A DNA stretch of 39,726 nt from Dehalococcoidia bacterium (GCA_029936935.1 JAPYRQ010000011.1:1-39726), one strand, 5' to 3'. Shown: positions 15,760 through 24,586, counted from the first letter of the stretch. Made by a program: numbers and translations. Notes: generated by a model from the sequence alone, not told the origin.

Positions 15760-16473
15760 ATGCCAGGCGCACTAACGGTTCTCGACTTGATACAAAACGG
15801 CACCATGAGTGCTGAGATGGCAGCGACGATGTGGGGGGCTATGGACGACCGCAGTTCCTTTATTGTCGCAGCCGGGCCTCGCCAGGCTGGAAAGAGCACC
15901 AACACCAACGCCATCCTTGGCATGCTTCCGGACGATGTCGCGTTGCACGACCTGTCAGGCGAGACATCCCAGTTCACCAGCCTGGCAGCATCACCTGATG
16001 GCGGCTACATCGTGGTGGCCGAGTTCAGTAACCACATGCCCATCTATCTCCGGGGCGAGCAGGTCATGCAGGTCTTTCAGACAGCGGAAAAGGGCTACTC
16101 CATCGCAGGGACCCTGCACGCTGATACGCCGGAAGACCTGTTTTACGAACTACGCTCCCACGGCCCCCTCAGGGACGACGACCTCGCTCGCATCCGCTAC
16201 CTGGTGTTTCTGGCCATGCGCGGCACTATGGAAAAGCCGCTACTGCGCAGAGTCGCCAGTGTATGGGAAGTGACCAACGTCACAGGCGGCACGCCAGCGG
16301 CCCAGATGCTCCACCAGTGGAACGGGGCCGACGACAGCTTCAAGGTCGTCGGTGCGCCGACGCTTCTGACGGCCACTGGCACAGAGCTTGCAGACCGCGC
16401 CGCCAGACTCCGCACCCTGGCAGTAGCAGGCCAAACCAGCGCAGAAGATCTTGCATCACTGTTGGCCGGATAA
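15760..16473 (+). CDS. Small type II/IV secretion ATPase-like protein
   Basis: A 237-residue P-loop protein with Walker A GPRQAGKST (residues 39-47), a Walker-B-like strand YIVVAEFS, and the HxD-like box AGTLHADTPEDLF that in VirB11/PilT-type ATPases carries the conserved histidine. It matches only the C-terminal ATPase core of secretion ATPases: the N-terminal domain and the tetracysteine region are missing, and no pilus or secretion genes lie nearby. It may be a stand-alone NTPase with another role. The start ATG follows AAAAGGGGAGTGCC. It sits right after the alcohol dehydrogenase, probably on the same transcript. Confidence 0.75.
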   Translation: MPGALTVLDLIQNGTMSAEMAATMWGAMDDRSSFIVAAGPRQAGKSTNTNAILGMLPDDVALHDLSGETSQFTSLAASPDGGYIVVAEFSNHMPIYLRGEQVMQVFQTAEKGYSIAGTLHADTPEDLFYELRSHGPLRDDDLARIRYLVFLAMRGTMEKPLLRRVASVWEVTNVTGGTPAAQMLHQWNGADDSFKVVGAPTLLTATGTELADRAARLRTLAVAGQTSAEDLASLLAG

Positions 16474-16503
16474 CTTCTACATTACTGTTTTAAGGAAGCC
16501 ACA

Positions 16504-16584
16504 GTGGCAAACATCAGCCTGGTAATTGCAGAGTCGAACGCGCAGTTGGTGGTCGATCGCATCAAGCAGGCGGAAGAGAACTAG
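16504..16584 (+). CDS. Possible 26-residue micropeptide
   Basis: A short frame from GTG to TAG, 30 bases after the ATPase stop codon, preceded by AAGGAAGCCACA. The peptide is ANISLVIAESNAQLVVDRIKQAEEN after the start. It could be a real small peptide, the remnant of a longer gene, or chance; no family is recognised. Confidence 0.25.
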   Translation: MANISLVIAESNAQLVVDRIKQAEEN

Positions 16585-16651
16585 CCGTAAACGCGCGCCA
16601 GCATCCGACGCAATTTGCCAGCATCATATATTATGTAGCCGATGAACAATC

Positions 16652-18220
16652 ATGAGTATGGGTGGTATGGCCACGAATAACCAAACACAGAGCCCTGTGG
16701 CTTACAGAAGAATATGGTTGGCGCTATGGATTGCGACAGTCGGGATGCTTGTTGCCATCCTCGCAGTTCTTACACTGGTCATTGAGGACAACCCTGAGTC
16801 CTCACTAGACTTCAAAGCCTTGAATTGGATTGCTGGCTGGGACGCTCCCGGGCTGGTTGGTCTATTCGAGTTTGTTTCCTTTATGACAAACAACATTCCG
16901 GGACTACTGATGGCATTGTTTGCAGTGGGTTTCCTCTGGTTATTGGGCCTTAGTCGTGAGGCCAAAGCGCTTTTCGTTATTTGGATGACCCTGGGCTTGG
17001 TCGTCTACATGGGAGACGCCACATATGGTGAGTGGGTGGGTAGGGGAAGGCCGTTTGACTCCATCAATGACCACCCCAGCTACCCCAGCGGACACGTTTT
17101 CGGCAGCACCGTTATGTTCGGCTTCTGGTTGTTCATCGCAGGCTACTACGGGTTGAAACCCAAGTTTCTGCTGGTCGGTGCAGTTTTATTGGTAGGGTTC
17201 TTACTACTGGTAGGTGCTTCCAGAGTCCACGTCCAAGAGCACTGGCCTAGCGATGTAGTCGCCGGTTACCTGCTTGGCGCATTGTGGCTCCTGGTGCTCA
17301 TCCCCTTCTTTGTCTACCTGCGTAAAGCATCGTGGTTCTTTAACCCCAATCTTGCTGAAGACCCCACAGTGGTTGCATGTGAGACATGCCGGGTAGAGAA
17401 GTCCATCGCCAACGTTGTGGTGCTTAACCCGGAGGAAGGAACAACCACCAAGGTCTACAATCCACCCCCATTGGTCAACCTGATGTACTGGATAGCGGTC
17501 CAGGCGAAGTTCCCCTACACCGGCAATGCTGCTGCTCTGGAAGCCGCAGTATATCGACGAAAGATCGGTGGTTTGCTGACACAACACCGATTCGGCAAAA
17601 ACCTGGTTTCCCCAGCCAAATCCGCCAATTGCGACCACGGGAACTGCAGCTTTGTGACCGAGTACGTCCCCGGCAACAAGGTTGCGAATGACGCCAGTTC
17701 TCAGAAATTTCTGGGCGAGGTCGCTGAGCTTTTCGCTGAAGCCGGCCTTGGGGTCTGGCAGATCAATCCTCGCAATCCCCATGCCCACACAAACCTCATC
17801 CTGACCCCGGAAGGCGATTACAAGATCATTGACTTGGAATCAGCTATCGTCACTGTCATGCCTGCGAAGGGTCAGCTACGGTCGGCCCTGCGAAGCGGCA
17901 ACATCCCGATCTTTGACGACATCGATTTCACTCGACTTAATGCTTATATCAACACTCACGAAGAAGCGTTGAAAGCGTCCCTGGGAACCCAAGGCCTTGC
18001 CGAGTTCAGGGAAGTGAGCGGGCAGGGCGAGTTGCTTATTAGGGAGTGGAAAGAATCGGAGCCGCGTATCGCAGGGCGCGTCATCAGCAAACTGTACAGG
18101 TTCCTCAACCTCAAAGGCGCAGCCCAACACGTCATGCGCGCAATTCAGGGAGCAGACGCTATTGCAATCGATTTCTTGAAGGCAGGGCATCGATCGATGG
18201 AAAAAAGAGGGCACCATTGA
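16652..18220 (+). CDS. PAP2 phosphatase fused to a kinase-like domain, C-terminus lost by frameshift
   Basis: A 522-residue membrane protein. Residues 20-230 carry about six membrane segments and a PAP2 lipid-phosphatase site: PSGH at 145-148 and SRVHVQEHWPSD at 190-201 are intact, while the first motif keeps RP (133-134) but lacks the usual lysine. Residues about 250-480 resemble a protein-kinase-like fold of the lipid A/aminoglycoside kinase type: NPHAHTNLIL where the catalytic loop is expected and IIDLES in place of DFG, with the usual catalytic aspartate not seen. The frame ends at TGA 18218-18220, but homologous-looking coding sequence goes on in two other frames to 18522 (see next entry). 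The first ATG has no clear ribosome site. It may remodel membrane lipids or undecaprenyl phosphate. Confidence 0.75.
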   Translation: MSMGGMATNNQTQSPVAYRRIWLALWIATVGMLVAILAVLTLVIEDNPESSLDFKALNWIAGWDAPGLVGLFEFVSFMTNNIPGLLMALFAVGFLWLLGLSREAKALFVIWMTLGLVVYMGDATYGEWVGRGRPFDSINDHPSYPSGHVFGSTVMFGFWLFIAGYYGLKPKFLLVGAVLLVGFLLLVGASRVHVQEHWPSDVVAGYLLGALWLLVLIPFFVYLRKASWFFNPNLAEDPTVVACETCRVEKSIANVVVLNPEEGTTTKVYNPPPLVNLMYWIAVQAKFPYTGNAAALEAAVYRRKIGGLLTQHRFGKNLVSPAKSANCDHGNCSFVTEYVPGNKVANDASSQKFLGEVAELFAEAGLGVWQINPRNPHAHTNLILTPEGDYKIIDLESAIVTVMPAKGQLRSALRSGNIPIFDDIDFTRLNAYINTHEEALKASLGTQGLAEFREVSGQGELLIREWKESEPRIAGRVISKLYRFLNLKGAAQHVMRAIQGADAIAIDFLKAGHRSMEKRGHH

Positions 18221-18522
18221 GTCGGAGAAGGCTGAGACCTTGCGAGCGTACCTCTCTTCAGGCGCCGTCAACAACGCCATCCATCACATGGGTGTCCACA
18301 TGGTGCTCAGCATAGTCATAGCCATCCCGATACCTGGGCTGCGCAGCGCGTTTCCTCTGGACACTGTTCTTCTGGTTCAAGTTCCAGATGAAGCGAGTGT
18401 TCAGGATACATGGGCCTAACGGAACCAAGCAGGAAAACATCCACAACCCACTGGTGATGTTCATTGCGCTGATACCGGGATTTGGTGCTGTAGCCTATCT
18501 GGGGGCTCGTCCGCTTCGGTAA
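18183..18522 (+). pseudogene. Out-of-frame C-terminal tail of the PAP2-kinase gene
   Basis: Directly after the 522-residue frame, a second frame reads GIDRWKKEGTIESEKAETL and then AVNNAIHHMGVHMVLSIVIA; after about 18336 a third frame reads ARFLWTLFFWFKFQMKRVF and PLVMFIALIPGFGAVAYLGA and stops at TAA 18520-18522. Removing one G from GGG at 18185-18187 and one from GGG at 18336-18338 joins all three frames into one protein of about 622 residues with a final hydrophobic pair. This points to two single-base insertions, real or from sequencing. Without them the gene would be intact. Confidence 0.6.
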
Positions 18523-18726
18523 AAAATCCTGATTCGCCTCATGTTGAACCAATCGGCTTGGAAGTTGCCGTTCAATCTCTATTCGAGATTTCGGCTCAGA
18601 CGATGGTTCTCGCCTAACTCTGCAATAACGGGGCAGGAATTCAACATTGCCGGCCTCCCTGAATCTGCCTCAGCCAGCAGCAAAGATGTGGCAACCGGGT
18701 CAGTCGAACCGTAGCGAGGCATGCAC

Positions 18727-20022
18727 CTACCCTGAAGGTGTTTCCGCAGCATCGCCTTGTGCGGCTCGACCTCGTCGAGGGTGTTTGGCCAGACCAATCA
18801 CCGTGCTGGCGGCGAAGTAAGCAAGCATCACTCCGAAGAACCCCCAGAAGTACGACCCTTGGGCGTCGTATGCAGTAGCTACCAGGATAGGGCTGATAGC
18901 GGTGGCCGTTGTGGTAAACGGTCTCAACACACCCTGAATCCCACCCAGGTGTTCCCTACCGAAATAGTCCGCCACCATCATGGGATGCAGGATGAAGTAC
19001 CCTCCCATACTCAGTCCGTGGAACACCGCGAACCCAAACAGGAACGTCACATTGCCTCCCGGCATGGCCAGCAGCCAAACGATGCTACAGGCGGTAAGAA
19101 ACGTCTGGGCCATCAGCAGATACCGTATGGGGAACCGCTCCCCCAGCGTCCCCCATACGATTCGCACACTGACGGAACACGCCCCATAAACAGTTATCGC
19201 AAGGGAGCCCATCGCCGCGGAGTGACCGATGTTCTGGAAGTGGGGCAGCAGGTTGGCCTGGAAGCCCTGTAAGCCCACGCTGGCAAGCATAATTCCCGCA
19301 GCGATGAACCAGAACGCCGATGTTCTGAACGCCTCCTTGCGCGTTAGGCTCACCTCTTGGGGAGGTCTTGGCCTTGTGCTGCCAGATGCCATCTCATAAG
19401 GCTCCGTATCGCCGTCAGGGAGTAGCCCCATATCTTCGGGTCGAGTGCGTACAAGGAGCGAAAGTGGTGTCAGAACAATCAGGGTGAAGATGCCCATAAG
19501 CATCCAGGCATCGCGCCAATCGACGATCGCCAGGACTCCCTGGAGGGTTATAGGAAAGAGCATTGGTCCGAAGCCGGAGCCCATCAACGCTATGCCCATC
19601 GCTCTGCCGCGCCGACGGATGAACCACTTGGGCAGGACTGATTGGGTCAACATGGCCCCGGCGCCAATCTGGGTTATACCACCCACCAACCCAATCAACA
19701 GATAGAGTTCCCAGAGGTGATGGGCATATTTGAGGCCGATCAAAGAAAGCCCAAGGAGGATGGCGCTTCCGAACATCAGGATGCGGGGTCCCTGTTTGGT
19801 GTCCTGCAAAGGGCCCATGAACGGTGCGGTTACTCCCGCTACCAGAGAGCGGATGGTCATTGCGAGGAAGAAGCTGGTCCTGGACCATCCTAGCTCCTCG
19901 CTCATGGGTGTCACAAAGACGCTGACTCCCCATATGACCGGACCGGTTGAGAACGCTCCCGCTATGAAAGCGACTGCGACAATCACCCAACCGTAGTAGA
20001 TTTTCCGACCAAAGAAGTTCAA
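18727..20022 (-). CDS. MFS transporter, oxalate/formate antiporter-like
   Basis: A 431-residue carrier with about twelve membrane segments. The N-terminal YYGWVIVAVAFIAG, the loop RPEDMGLLPDGD in the centre (about residues 201-212), and the YFGREHLGGIQG element place it in the OFA/monocarboxylate-like MFS group, which moves small organic acids. The start is TTG with a weak ribosome site (GGCAAGATAG). It lies 91 bases downstream of the flavoprotein at 20114-21583 on the same strand, with a hairpin between them, and may supply its substrate. It is a paralogue of the carriers at 37813 and at the left edge. Confidence 0.9.
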   Translation of the reverse strand: MNFFGRKIYYGWVIVAVAFIAGAFSTGPVIWGVSVFVTPMSEELGWSRTSFFLAMTIRSLVAGVTAPFMGPLQDTKQGPRILMFGSAILLGLSLIGLKYAHHLWELYLLIGLVGGITQIGAGAMLTQSVLPKWFIRRRGRAMGIALMGSGFGPMLFPITLQGVLAIVDWRDAWMLMGIFTLIVLTPLSLLVRTRPEDMGLLPDGDTEPYEMASGSTRPRPPQEVSLTRKEAFRTSAFWFIAAGIMLASVGLQGFQANLLPHFQNIGHSAAMGSLAITVYGACSVSVRIVWGTLGERFPIRYLLMAQTFLTACSIVWLLAMPGGNVTFLFGFAVFHGLSMGGYFILHPMMVADYFGREHLGGIQGVLRPFTTTATAISPILVATAYDAQGSYFWGFFGVMLAYFAASTVIGLAKHPRRGRAAQGDAAETPSG

Positions 20023-20051
20023 CTATCTTGCCTACCAACAGATGCATTTGA

Positions 20052-20079
20052 GAGGCCGCTACTACAAAGCAGCGGCCTC
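20052..20079 (-). terminator. Hairpin between flavoprotein and MFS genes
   Basis: A perfect 9-bp stem GAGGCCGCT / AGCGGCCTC (20052-20060 with 20071-20079) and a 10-nt loop, 35 bases after the flavoprotein stop codon in its reading direction. Only a short T-rich stretch follows, so it may attenuate more than end transcription. Confidence 0.5.
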
Positions 20080-20113
20080 AAAGAAATCTCGAATCCGGAT
20101 ACGCGCCCTCGGG

Positions 20114-21583
20114 TTAACCCTGGGTCTCCGCTGCCGCGTGGGTTCCGGCGATACGACCAAACACCGCACCGGCCATCATGCCGCCGCCGGACGGGTAGTT
20201 CCAGTGCCACAGTCCGCCAAGCATCTCACCAACGGCGTAGAGGCCAGGAATGGGCCTGTCCATGGTGTGAGTCACCTGGCACGTGGTAGTGGTCTTCAAT
20301 CCGCCGTAGCAGAAGGTCATGCCGCACACCACCGGAAACCCCTCGAATGGCGCTTTATCGAACTTCAGAGCCCAGTTGCGGCGCGGCGGCTCAATGCCCA
20401 CAACGCTGACACCGTCAGGTCGGAACGCACCGAACTCGCCGGGCTGCACAGCATCGTTGTACTCGTGCATCGTAGCCATGAAGGTGGGGATGTCACGGAT
20501 GCCGAGTTGCTCAGCCAGTCCTTCCAACGTGTCCGACTTACAACCCTCGGCCTTGTCGTAGCCACGAATAACGTCAAGCTCCCGGTGCTTTGCATCAAAT
20601 ATCTGGAACGCCTGCCCCCGGGGTTGGGCCAAAATCGCACGCCCCATCTTTGCATACGTCAGGCCTCTCCAGGTCTCGCCCTCGTCCACAAACCGTTTGC
20701 CGTCCAGGTTCACCATGACCGAGTAGGGGTAGGAGTAACGACTCCAGAAATCGCCGGTTTTGTTCTCGCCGGGATAGTCGAAGGCCGGTCGGTTGGCGTC
20801 CTGAGGCGATGAGTGGCAGCTTGACCAACTCCCGTTGGGCAGCGCACCGATGTTCATTGCCATCTGCAGCCCCTCGCCGGTGTTGAAGGGTGTGCCCCGC
20901 AGCTTCACCGTGTCCCACAGCGGCCCCAGATATCGAGCACGCATCTCTGCGTTGGACTCAAAGCTGCCTGCCGCCATGATGACCACATCGGCGTGGATGT
21001 TCACGAACCCGTCAGGCCCCAGGGCCCGGACGCCGGTGACCTTGCCCTTATCGTCCTGGAACAGGTCTACTGCCTGCGTGTCGTAGTGAACCGTGCCGCC
21101 AAGTTTCTCAAAGGCAGCGAACCATCGGTTGGACATCTCAAACCCGCCGCCGTCAAAGGAAACAGGGTTTGCGGAGATCGGATTGTCGAAGGTCGGTGCC
21201 CATAGATGACCTAGCCCTCGCATCCACTGCACGGTCTCGTAGGAATTATCCACCAGTATCCTCGCCAGTTCGGGGTCGCTCTGCCCTTCGGTGACGTTCA
21301 TAATGTTGTCGTAGTACTGCTCTTTGGTGTATCCGTAGACCCGCTCGTTCATCCGGCTCAAGACTTCCGGCGAGAGGTCTGCCAGCAACGGCTTCAGGTC
21401 TTCCGCACCGTCGTAGGCGAAGAGCATGTGCACAGTGAGAGCGCTGTTGCCTCCGCGATGTTCCCTTGGGGCTTTCTCCAGCACCACGACATCTGCACCA
21501 CCCTGTCGAGCGGCAACCGCTGCGGAGAGTCCCGCATTGCCTGCGCCGACCACGACTACCTGAGTACGCATTTCCTGATCCAT
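20114..21583 (-). CDS. FAD-dependent dehydrogenase, tricarballylate dehydrogenase-like
   Basis: A 489-residue flavoprotein of the fumarate reductase/succinate dehydrogenase superfamily. The dinucleotide-binding motif VVVGAGNAGLSAAVAARQGG is at residues about 9-28, followed by VVLEKAPREHRGGNS, and the C-terminal GLYAVGEMLGGLWHWNYPSGGG binds FAD. The RGGNS form and overall plan resemble tricarballylate dehydrogenase (TcuA) and 3-ketosteroid dehydrogenase-like enzymes. The start at 21583 follows GAAGGACAAC; the frame is open 26 codons further upstream across a tandem repeat. With the MFS gene downstream it suggests uptake and oxidation of a small acid; the exact substrate is unknown. Confidence 0.88.
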   Translation of the reverse strand: MDQEMRTQVVVVGAGNAGLSAAVAARQGGADVVVLEKAPREHRGGNSALTVHMLFAYDGAEDLKPLLADLSPEVLSRMNERVYGYTKEQYYDNIMNVTEGQSDPELARILVDNSYETVQWMRGLGHLWAPTFDNPISANPVSFDGGGFEMSNRWFAAFEKLGGTVHYDTQAVDLFQDDKGKVTGVRALGPDGFVNIHADVVIMAAGSFESNAEMRARYLGPLWDTVKLRGTPFNTGEGLQMAMNIGALPNGSWSSCHSSPQDANRPAFDYPGENKTGDFWSRYSYPYSVMVNLDGKRFVDEGETWRGLTYAKMGRAILAQPRGQAFQIFDAKHRELDVIRGYDKAEGCKSDTLEGLAEQLGIRDIPTFMATMHEYNDAVQPGEFGAFRPDGVSVVGIEPPRRNWALKFDKAPFEGFPVVCGMTFCYGGLKTTTTCQVTHTMDRPIPGLYAVGEMLGGLWHWNYPSGGGMMAGAVFGRIAGTHAAAETQG

Positions 21584-21600
21584 GTTGTCCTTCTCTCTAT

Positions 21601-21632
21601 CCGTTGCTTTCGCTGGCCGTTGCTTTCGCTGG
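21601..21632. repeat. Perfect 16-bp tandem direct repeat
   Basis: CCGTTGCTTTCGCTGG occurs twice without a gap, 18 bases upstream of the flavoprotein start codon. It could be a duplicated operator or a slippage product. Confidence 0.8.
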
Positions 21633-21666
21633 CACATTGTTATCGACGTCCAATAGGGCATCGCAT

Positions 21667-21687
21667 CTCCCCAGGCACGAGGGGGAG
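21667..21687. other. Inverted repeat in the divergent spacer
   Basis: CTCCCC (21667-21672) pairs with GGGGAG (21682-21687) in the 315-base space between the two divergent genes. It recalls the CCTCCC-GGGAGG hairpin at 32131-32148. I see no gene in the rest of this space. Confidence 0.4.
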
Positions 21688-21777
21688 TATAGGGGAGCGT
21701 GAGGTTTCAGCCAAGACCCACTAAATTGCTTTGAGGCATTATTGAGTCGGCGATTTTATCTGAAGCTCGCTGTCACT

Positions 21778-21806
21778 TTGTCACAACACCCGTAAACGTG
21801 TAGAGT
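21778..21806 (+). promoter_or_regulatory. Sigma70-type promoter of the MFS_3 genes
   Basis: TTGTCA (21778-21783) and TAGAGT (21801-21806) are exactly 17 bases apart, about 90 bases ahead of the MFS_3 start. It is the best promoter match I found in the window. Confidence 0.55.
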
Positions 21807-21811
21807 ACACG
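21797..21811. promoter_or_regulatory. Candidate operator palindrome over the -10 box
   Basis: CGTGTA-GAG-TACACG is a perfect 6-3-6 inverted repeat that covers the -10 hexamer of the promoter at 21778-21806, where a repressor would block transcription. No regulator gene is next to it. Confidence 0.45.
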
Positions 21812-21898
21812 AGCACGATTCAGCCGTGGCCCACCACCTTGCCGGATCGCTGGTCACAATATGAGGACGTAGCGAGGATAACCGACCCTTGAGGAACC

Positions 21899-23164
21899 AT
21901 GGCCCAAGAGCCTGAGGCCGAAAAAGCCCAATCATCTGCCAGCATCAAGGTCTCGCCCCTTGCCTCCCTGGCGTTCCGTGACTACCGCCTTTTGTTCATT
22001 GGCGGCTTCTTCTCCGGTAGCGCAAACCAGATGCGCCAGGCGTTCAACCTCTTCCTTGTCTATGACATCTCTGACTCTGTGTTGCTTGTCGGGTTTACCG
22101 GTATCTTCCAGGTCGTCCCAGCCCTCACGTTAGGCCTTTTCGCTGGTGCGTTGGCAGATGTCTTCGATCGACGAAAACTCCTGCTCATCGTGAACTCGGT
22201 CAGCATGATCCCGCCGCTGGCATTGGGCGCACTTCTCCTCACGGACAGCATCGAAGTGTGGCACATCTTTGGCTTCACCATGCTGACATCGCTTATCAAC
22301 ATCGCTCAGGGGCCCGCGCGGAACTCGCTGGTGCCCAAGCTGGTGCCAAGGACCCACCTGATGAACGCGGTCACACTGAACGGCAGCCTGCAGCAGGCCA
22401 CGTTCTTCATTGGCCCGTTGGTTGGTGGGATCCTGGTCAATGCCTACGGCGCTGGAGTCACCTACATCATCAACGCCTTCCTGCTCCTGCCCTCTATGCT
22501 CGTCTTGCTGTTCATCCGCACCTCCGGGAAGCCGGAGGGAGACAGGCGCAAGGTCTCCATCGGCATGGTGCTGGACGGCATGCGGTTCATCGTAGGCACA
22601 CGCATCCTGCTGGGCCTGTACCTGACAGATTTTGGGCTGTCTTCCGTGGGTTTCTTCAGGCCGCTCCTCACCATCATGGCCAAGGACGTGTATGAAGTAG
22701 GCCCGCTGGGGCTGGGAATCCTCTACGCCTCGCCGGCAATCGGTGCAGTGCTGGGGTTCATCACCATGCTGTGGATAGGGGAAGTCCAACGCAAGGGCGC
22801 GCTATTCCTGGTATCAATCTTCTTCTTTTCCCTTGGATTGGCCTTCTTAGGCCTGTCTAAATGGTTCTGGATGGGGATGATCGCAGGCGGAGTCCTTGGG
22901 TACACGGACTCCATCAGCCTGGTGTTGCGGCAAACGTTGACTCAGCTCCTTGCTCCCGACGAGTATCGAGGGCGAGCCACAGCGTTCACGCGACTCTTTG
23001 CCCAGACGGGCAACGCAATCGGCGCCACGGAGGCAGGGGTGGCTGCCAGCGTCTTGGGACCCGGAGGTGCGCTTATCTTTGGCGGGATCATCGGCGTGGG
23101 CATCGTGTTGTCCGTAGGGTTCGGCTGGCGCAGTCTCTGGCGATACCGTTCCATAGAGCAGTAG
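21899..23164 (+). CDS. MFS transporter, MFS_3 (EntS-like exporter) family
   Basis: A 421-residue carrier with about twelve membrane segments. It begins with a polar cytoplasmic stretch (MAQEPEAEKAQSSAS), then LAFRDYRLLFIGGFFSG, and has the characteristic loop ADVFDRRKLLLIVN (about residues 82-95) and QGPARNSLVPKLVP (about 139-152), as in the EntS/MFS_3 exporter family. Its close paralogue follows 135 bases later. The ATG follows GAGGAACC. EntS itself exports a siderophore; here the cargo is unknown. It is driven by the promoter and possible operator upstream. Confidence 0.9.
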   Translation: MAQEPEAEKAQSSASIKVSPLASLAFRDYRLLFIGGFFSGSANQMRQAFNLFLVYDISDSVLLVGFTGIFQVVPALTLGLFAGALADVFDRRKLLLIVNSVSMIPPLALGALLLTDSIEVWHIFGFTMLTSLINIAQGPARNSLVPKLVPRTHLMNAVTLNGSLQQATFFIGPLVGGILVNAYGAGVTYIINAFLLLPSMLVLLFIRTSGKPEGDRRKVSIGMVLDGMRFIVGTRILLGLYLTDFGLSSVGFFRPLLTIMAKDVYEVGPLGLGILYASPAIGAVLGFITMLWIGEVQRKGALFLVSIFFFSLGLAFLGLSKWFWMGMIAGGVLGYTDSISLVLRQTLTQLLAPDEYRGRATAFTRLFAQTGNAIGATEAGVAASVLGPGGALIFGGIIGVGIVLSVGFGWRSLWRYRSIEQ

Positions 23165-23299
23165 GCAGCGACGACGCTTTTGTTCCTGTCGTTTTACCAC
23201 GACGACTTGGCAATCAACCTAAACGCAGCAAAGGGTTCTAGGTTCGCGCTATGAGTAGACTAAATACAAATTCGCCCCAGCAGAAGGGTCTAAGACCCC

Positions 23300-24562
23300 A
23301 TGTCACAAGAGCCTGAAGTACAAGAAGAACCTGGCGACGAAAGAGTCAAACCGTGGGCCTCGCTGGCACATAGGGATTTCCGTTACATGTGGGCCGGTGC
23401 CCTCAGCGCATCCATTGCCAGGCAGATGCGTCAGGTCATCAATCTTTATTTCATCTATGAACTGACAGACTCCGCCTACATGCTAGGCCTGGTGGGGCTG
23501 TTCCAGGTCATTCCAACCATGGCGTTCGGCCTCTTCGGCGGCGTGATTGCCGATGTCTTCGATAGACGCAAGCTGTTGTTGATTGCGCAGGTTGGCGGCA
23601 TGATACCGGCCATCGGCCTGGCTGTGCTGGTCCATACAGACACCATAGAGGTCTGGCACATCTTCGCCTTCACTGCTATGTCTGCCGCCATGAACATCCT
23701 GGAAGGACCAGCAAGGACAGCCTACCTGCCACGCCTTGTACCTTCACATCACTTGATGAACGCTGTCACGTTGAACTCCAGCGTATTCGAGCTCTCTGTG
23801 TTGATAGGCCCTATCTTTGGCGGCATCCTTATCGACTACATCGATATGGGAAACGTCTACGTAGTGAACGCCGTTCTGTTCACGCCAACCCTCTTCTTTT
23901 TCTCCATGATCAAGGCATCAGGAAAGCCTTTGGGTGAGGCCCGCTCGGTCTCTTTCAAGGCGATATTTGAGGGCATGCAGTTCATCTGGTTCCAGCGCAT
24001 CCTGTTGGGGCTGTTCCTGGTGGACTTCGGGCTGGTCATCGTAGGGTTCTACCGTCCGATCCTTACCATCCTGGCCAGCGATGTCTTCCGCGTGGGTGGT
24101 ACCGGGTTGGGCATCCTATTCGCGGCGCCGGCCATCGGCTCGTTCATGGGATTTGTGACGCTGCTGTGGGTAGGCGACGTCAAACGCAAAGGGTCGCTGT
24201 TCCTGGTCTCCGTCATGGGGTACGCCTTCGGCCTGATATTCCTGGGTCTTGCGCCCTGGTTCTGGTTGGCCCTCATTGCGGCTTGGACATTGGGGTACAC
24301 GGACTCCATAAGCGTGGTGATACGCCAGACCCTGACCCAACTCCTGGCACCCGATGAAGTACGTGGCCGAGCAGCCAGCTTCGCCAACCTCTTTGCCGGC
24401 GCAGGCAACGCGCTGGGGTCTATGGAGGCAGGGTTTGTGGCCCAGGCTATCGGGGCAGGCGGGACTCTGGTCTTCGGCGGAATAGTAGCCACCGTGATAG
24501 TCTCTTCTGTAGGATTGAGCTGGCGAGGTTTGTGGCGGTACAGATCGCCAAAACAACAGTAA
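23300..24562 (+). CDS. MFS transporter, MFS_3 family, tandem paralogue
   Basis: A 420-residue paralogue of the preceding carrier, similar over the whole length: the same start (MSQEPEVQEEPG), LAHRDFRYMWAGALSAS, ADVFDRRKLLLIAQ, EGPARTAYLPRLVPSHHLMNAVTLN and the QTLTQLLAPDEVRGRAAS segment near the C-terminus. The two look like an old tandem duplication, since they differ throughout. MFS_3 proteins act alone, so two genes more likely mean two cargoes than a heterodimer. The ribosome site before the ATG is weak. The dehydrogenase gene begins 24 bases after the stop codon, so they may be co-transcribed. Confidence 0.9.
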   Translation: MSQEPEVQEEPGDERVKPWASLAHRDFRYMWAGALSASIARQMRQVINLYFIYELTDSAYMLGLVGLFQVIPTMAFGLFGGVIADVFDRRKLLLIAQVGGMIPAIGLAVLVHTDTIEVWHIFAFTAMSAAMNILEGPARTAYLPRLVPSHHLMNAVTLNSSVFELSVLIGPIFGGILIDYIDMGNVYVVNAVLFTPTLFFFSMIKASGKPLGEARSVSFKAIFEGMQFIWFQRILLGLFLVDFGLVIVGFYRPILTILASDVFRVGGTGLGILFAAPAIGSFMGFVTLLWVGDVKRKGSLFLVSVMGYAFGLIFLGLAPWFWLALIAAWTLGYTDSISVVIRQTLTQLLAPDEVRGRAASFANLFAGAGNALGSMEAGFVAQAIGAGGTLVFGGIVATVIVSSVGLSWRGLWRYRSPKQQ

Positions 24563-24586
24563 GAAACTTTAGTCAGGGGTGTGGTC

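Noticed and set aside
18201-18220. Programmed frameshift at the A6 run in the PAP2-kinase gene
   Set aside because: A-rich slippery sites mainly give -1 shifts, but both frame changes here need +1, and the second has no such run. Single-base insertions in G runs explain both.
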